Positions 63,970 through 64,000 of a stretch of 64,000 nt of DNA are shown here, one piece after another. Location: assembly GCA_020630575.1 (NCBI GenBank), contig JAHDBD010000013.1:93207-157206 (forward strand). Direction: 5' to 3'. Below the pieces are notes generated by a model, which worked only from the letters and a program-made list of their open reading frames with translations, was not told where the DNA came from and did no database searches. Position numbers and translations under genes: made by a program. Origin of the DNA: Bernardetia sp. (GTDB taxonomy: Bacteria; Bacteroidota; Bacteroidia; Cytophagales; Bernardetiaceae). Within the stretch, counting starts at the first letter, position 1. Every line of letters begins with the position of its first letter.

Positions 63970-64000
63970 TTTTACAAATGTGTTTTTTTTGAAAAATGAT

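Overview
The window is a chromosomal piece of a low-GC member of the Bacteroidota, most likely a marine Cytophagales bacterium close to Bernardetia (formerly Flexibacter litoralis). That placement is inference. It rests on the strong A+T bias, on Bacteroidota-type promoters (TTTG, about 19 bases, TAnnTTTG), on weak ribosome binding sites, and on gene families typical of the group: a Reg_prop/Y_Y_Y sensor, an ExbB-ExbD-ExbD cluster, SPOR and DUF2147 proteins, CtlX and a TrpF-like protein. Most genes are ordinary core or housekeeping genes. I see no prophage, integrative element, CRISPR array or recognisable defence island.

Layout. 1-3387 is the 3' part of a beta-propeller sensor with a SpoIIE phosphatase output. 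3588-5106 is a Crp/Fnr regulator with a TauE/SafE exporter. 5205-6134 is a citrulline/arginine-deiminase-like hydrolase. 6301-13746 is a heavy-metal module: a His-rich small protein, a CusA/CzcA pump, a TolC-like channel, a CusB-like adaptor and a convergent CDF exporter. 13929-19889 holds an LpxL-type acyltransferase, a lipoprotein, a DJ-1/PfpI protein, rimO, tRNA-Cys and an acyl-CoA ligase. 20044-25086 holds an MFS-like protein, tRNA-Ser and the ExbB/ExbD operon. 25485-37994 is mostly on the minus strand: DUF2147, an outer-membrane barrel, gatA, tatA, a polyprenyl synthase, a SNF2 helicase, a TrpF-like protein, tRNA-Leu and a SPOR protein, with an isolated nuoH on the plus strand. 38488-40044 is a DoxX / OhrR-like MarR / nitroreductase operon. 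40282-54209 contains a GNAT enzyme, small hypotheticals, a 1354-residue hybrid kinase with three receiver domains, an L,D-transpeptidase, a cytochrome c, the bifunctional NAD(P)HX repair enzyme and a second SpoIIE phosphatase. 54260-62541 holds an amine oxidase, a small membrane protein with a cytochrome-oxidase-like motif, a NeuD-type acetyltransferase and metH. The right edge (62612-64000) has an orphan gene and IS4-type debris.

The most unusual signal lies between the genes. About twenty short perfect or near-perfect palindromes are scattered through the intergenic gaps, often as inverted pairs or trios. They fall into subfamilies in which the stem sequence changes but pairing is kept by compensating substitutions. 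One copy lies inside the tauE coding sequence, two pairs lie between genes of the metal-efflux operon, and several overlap or create false gene starts. No gene in the window explains them. They look like a mobile or structurally selected RNA/DNA repeat system, and they are the best candidate here for something undescribed.
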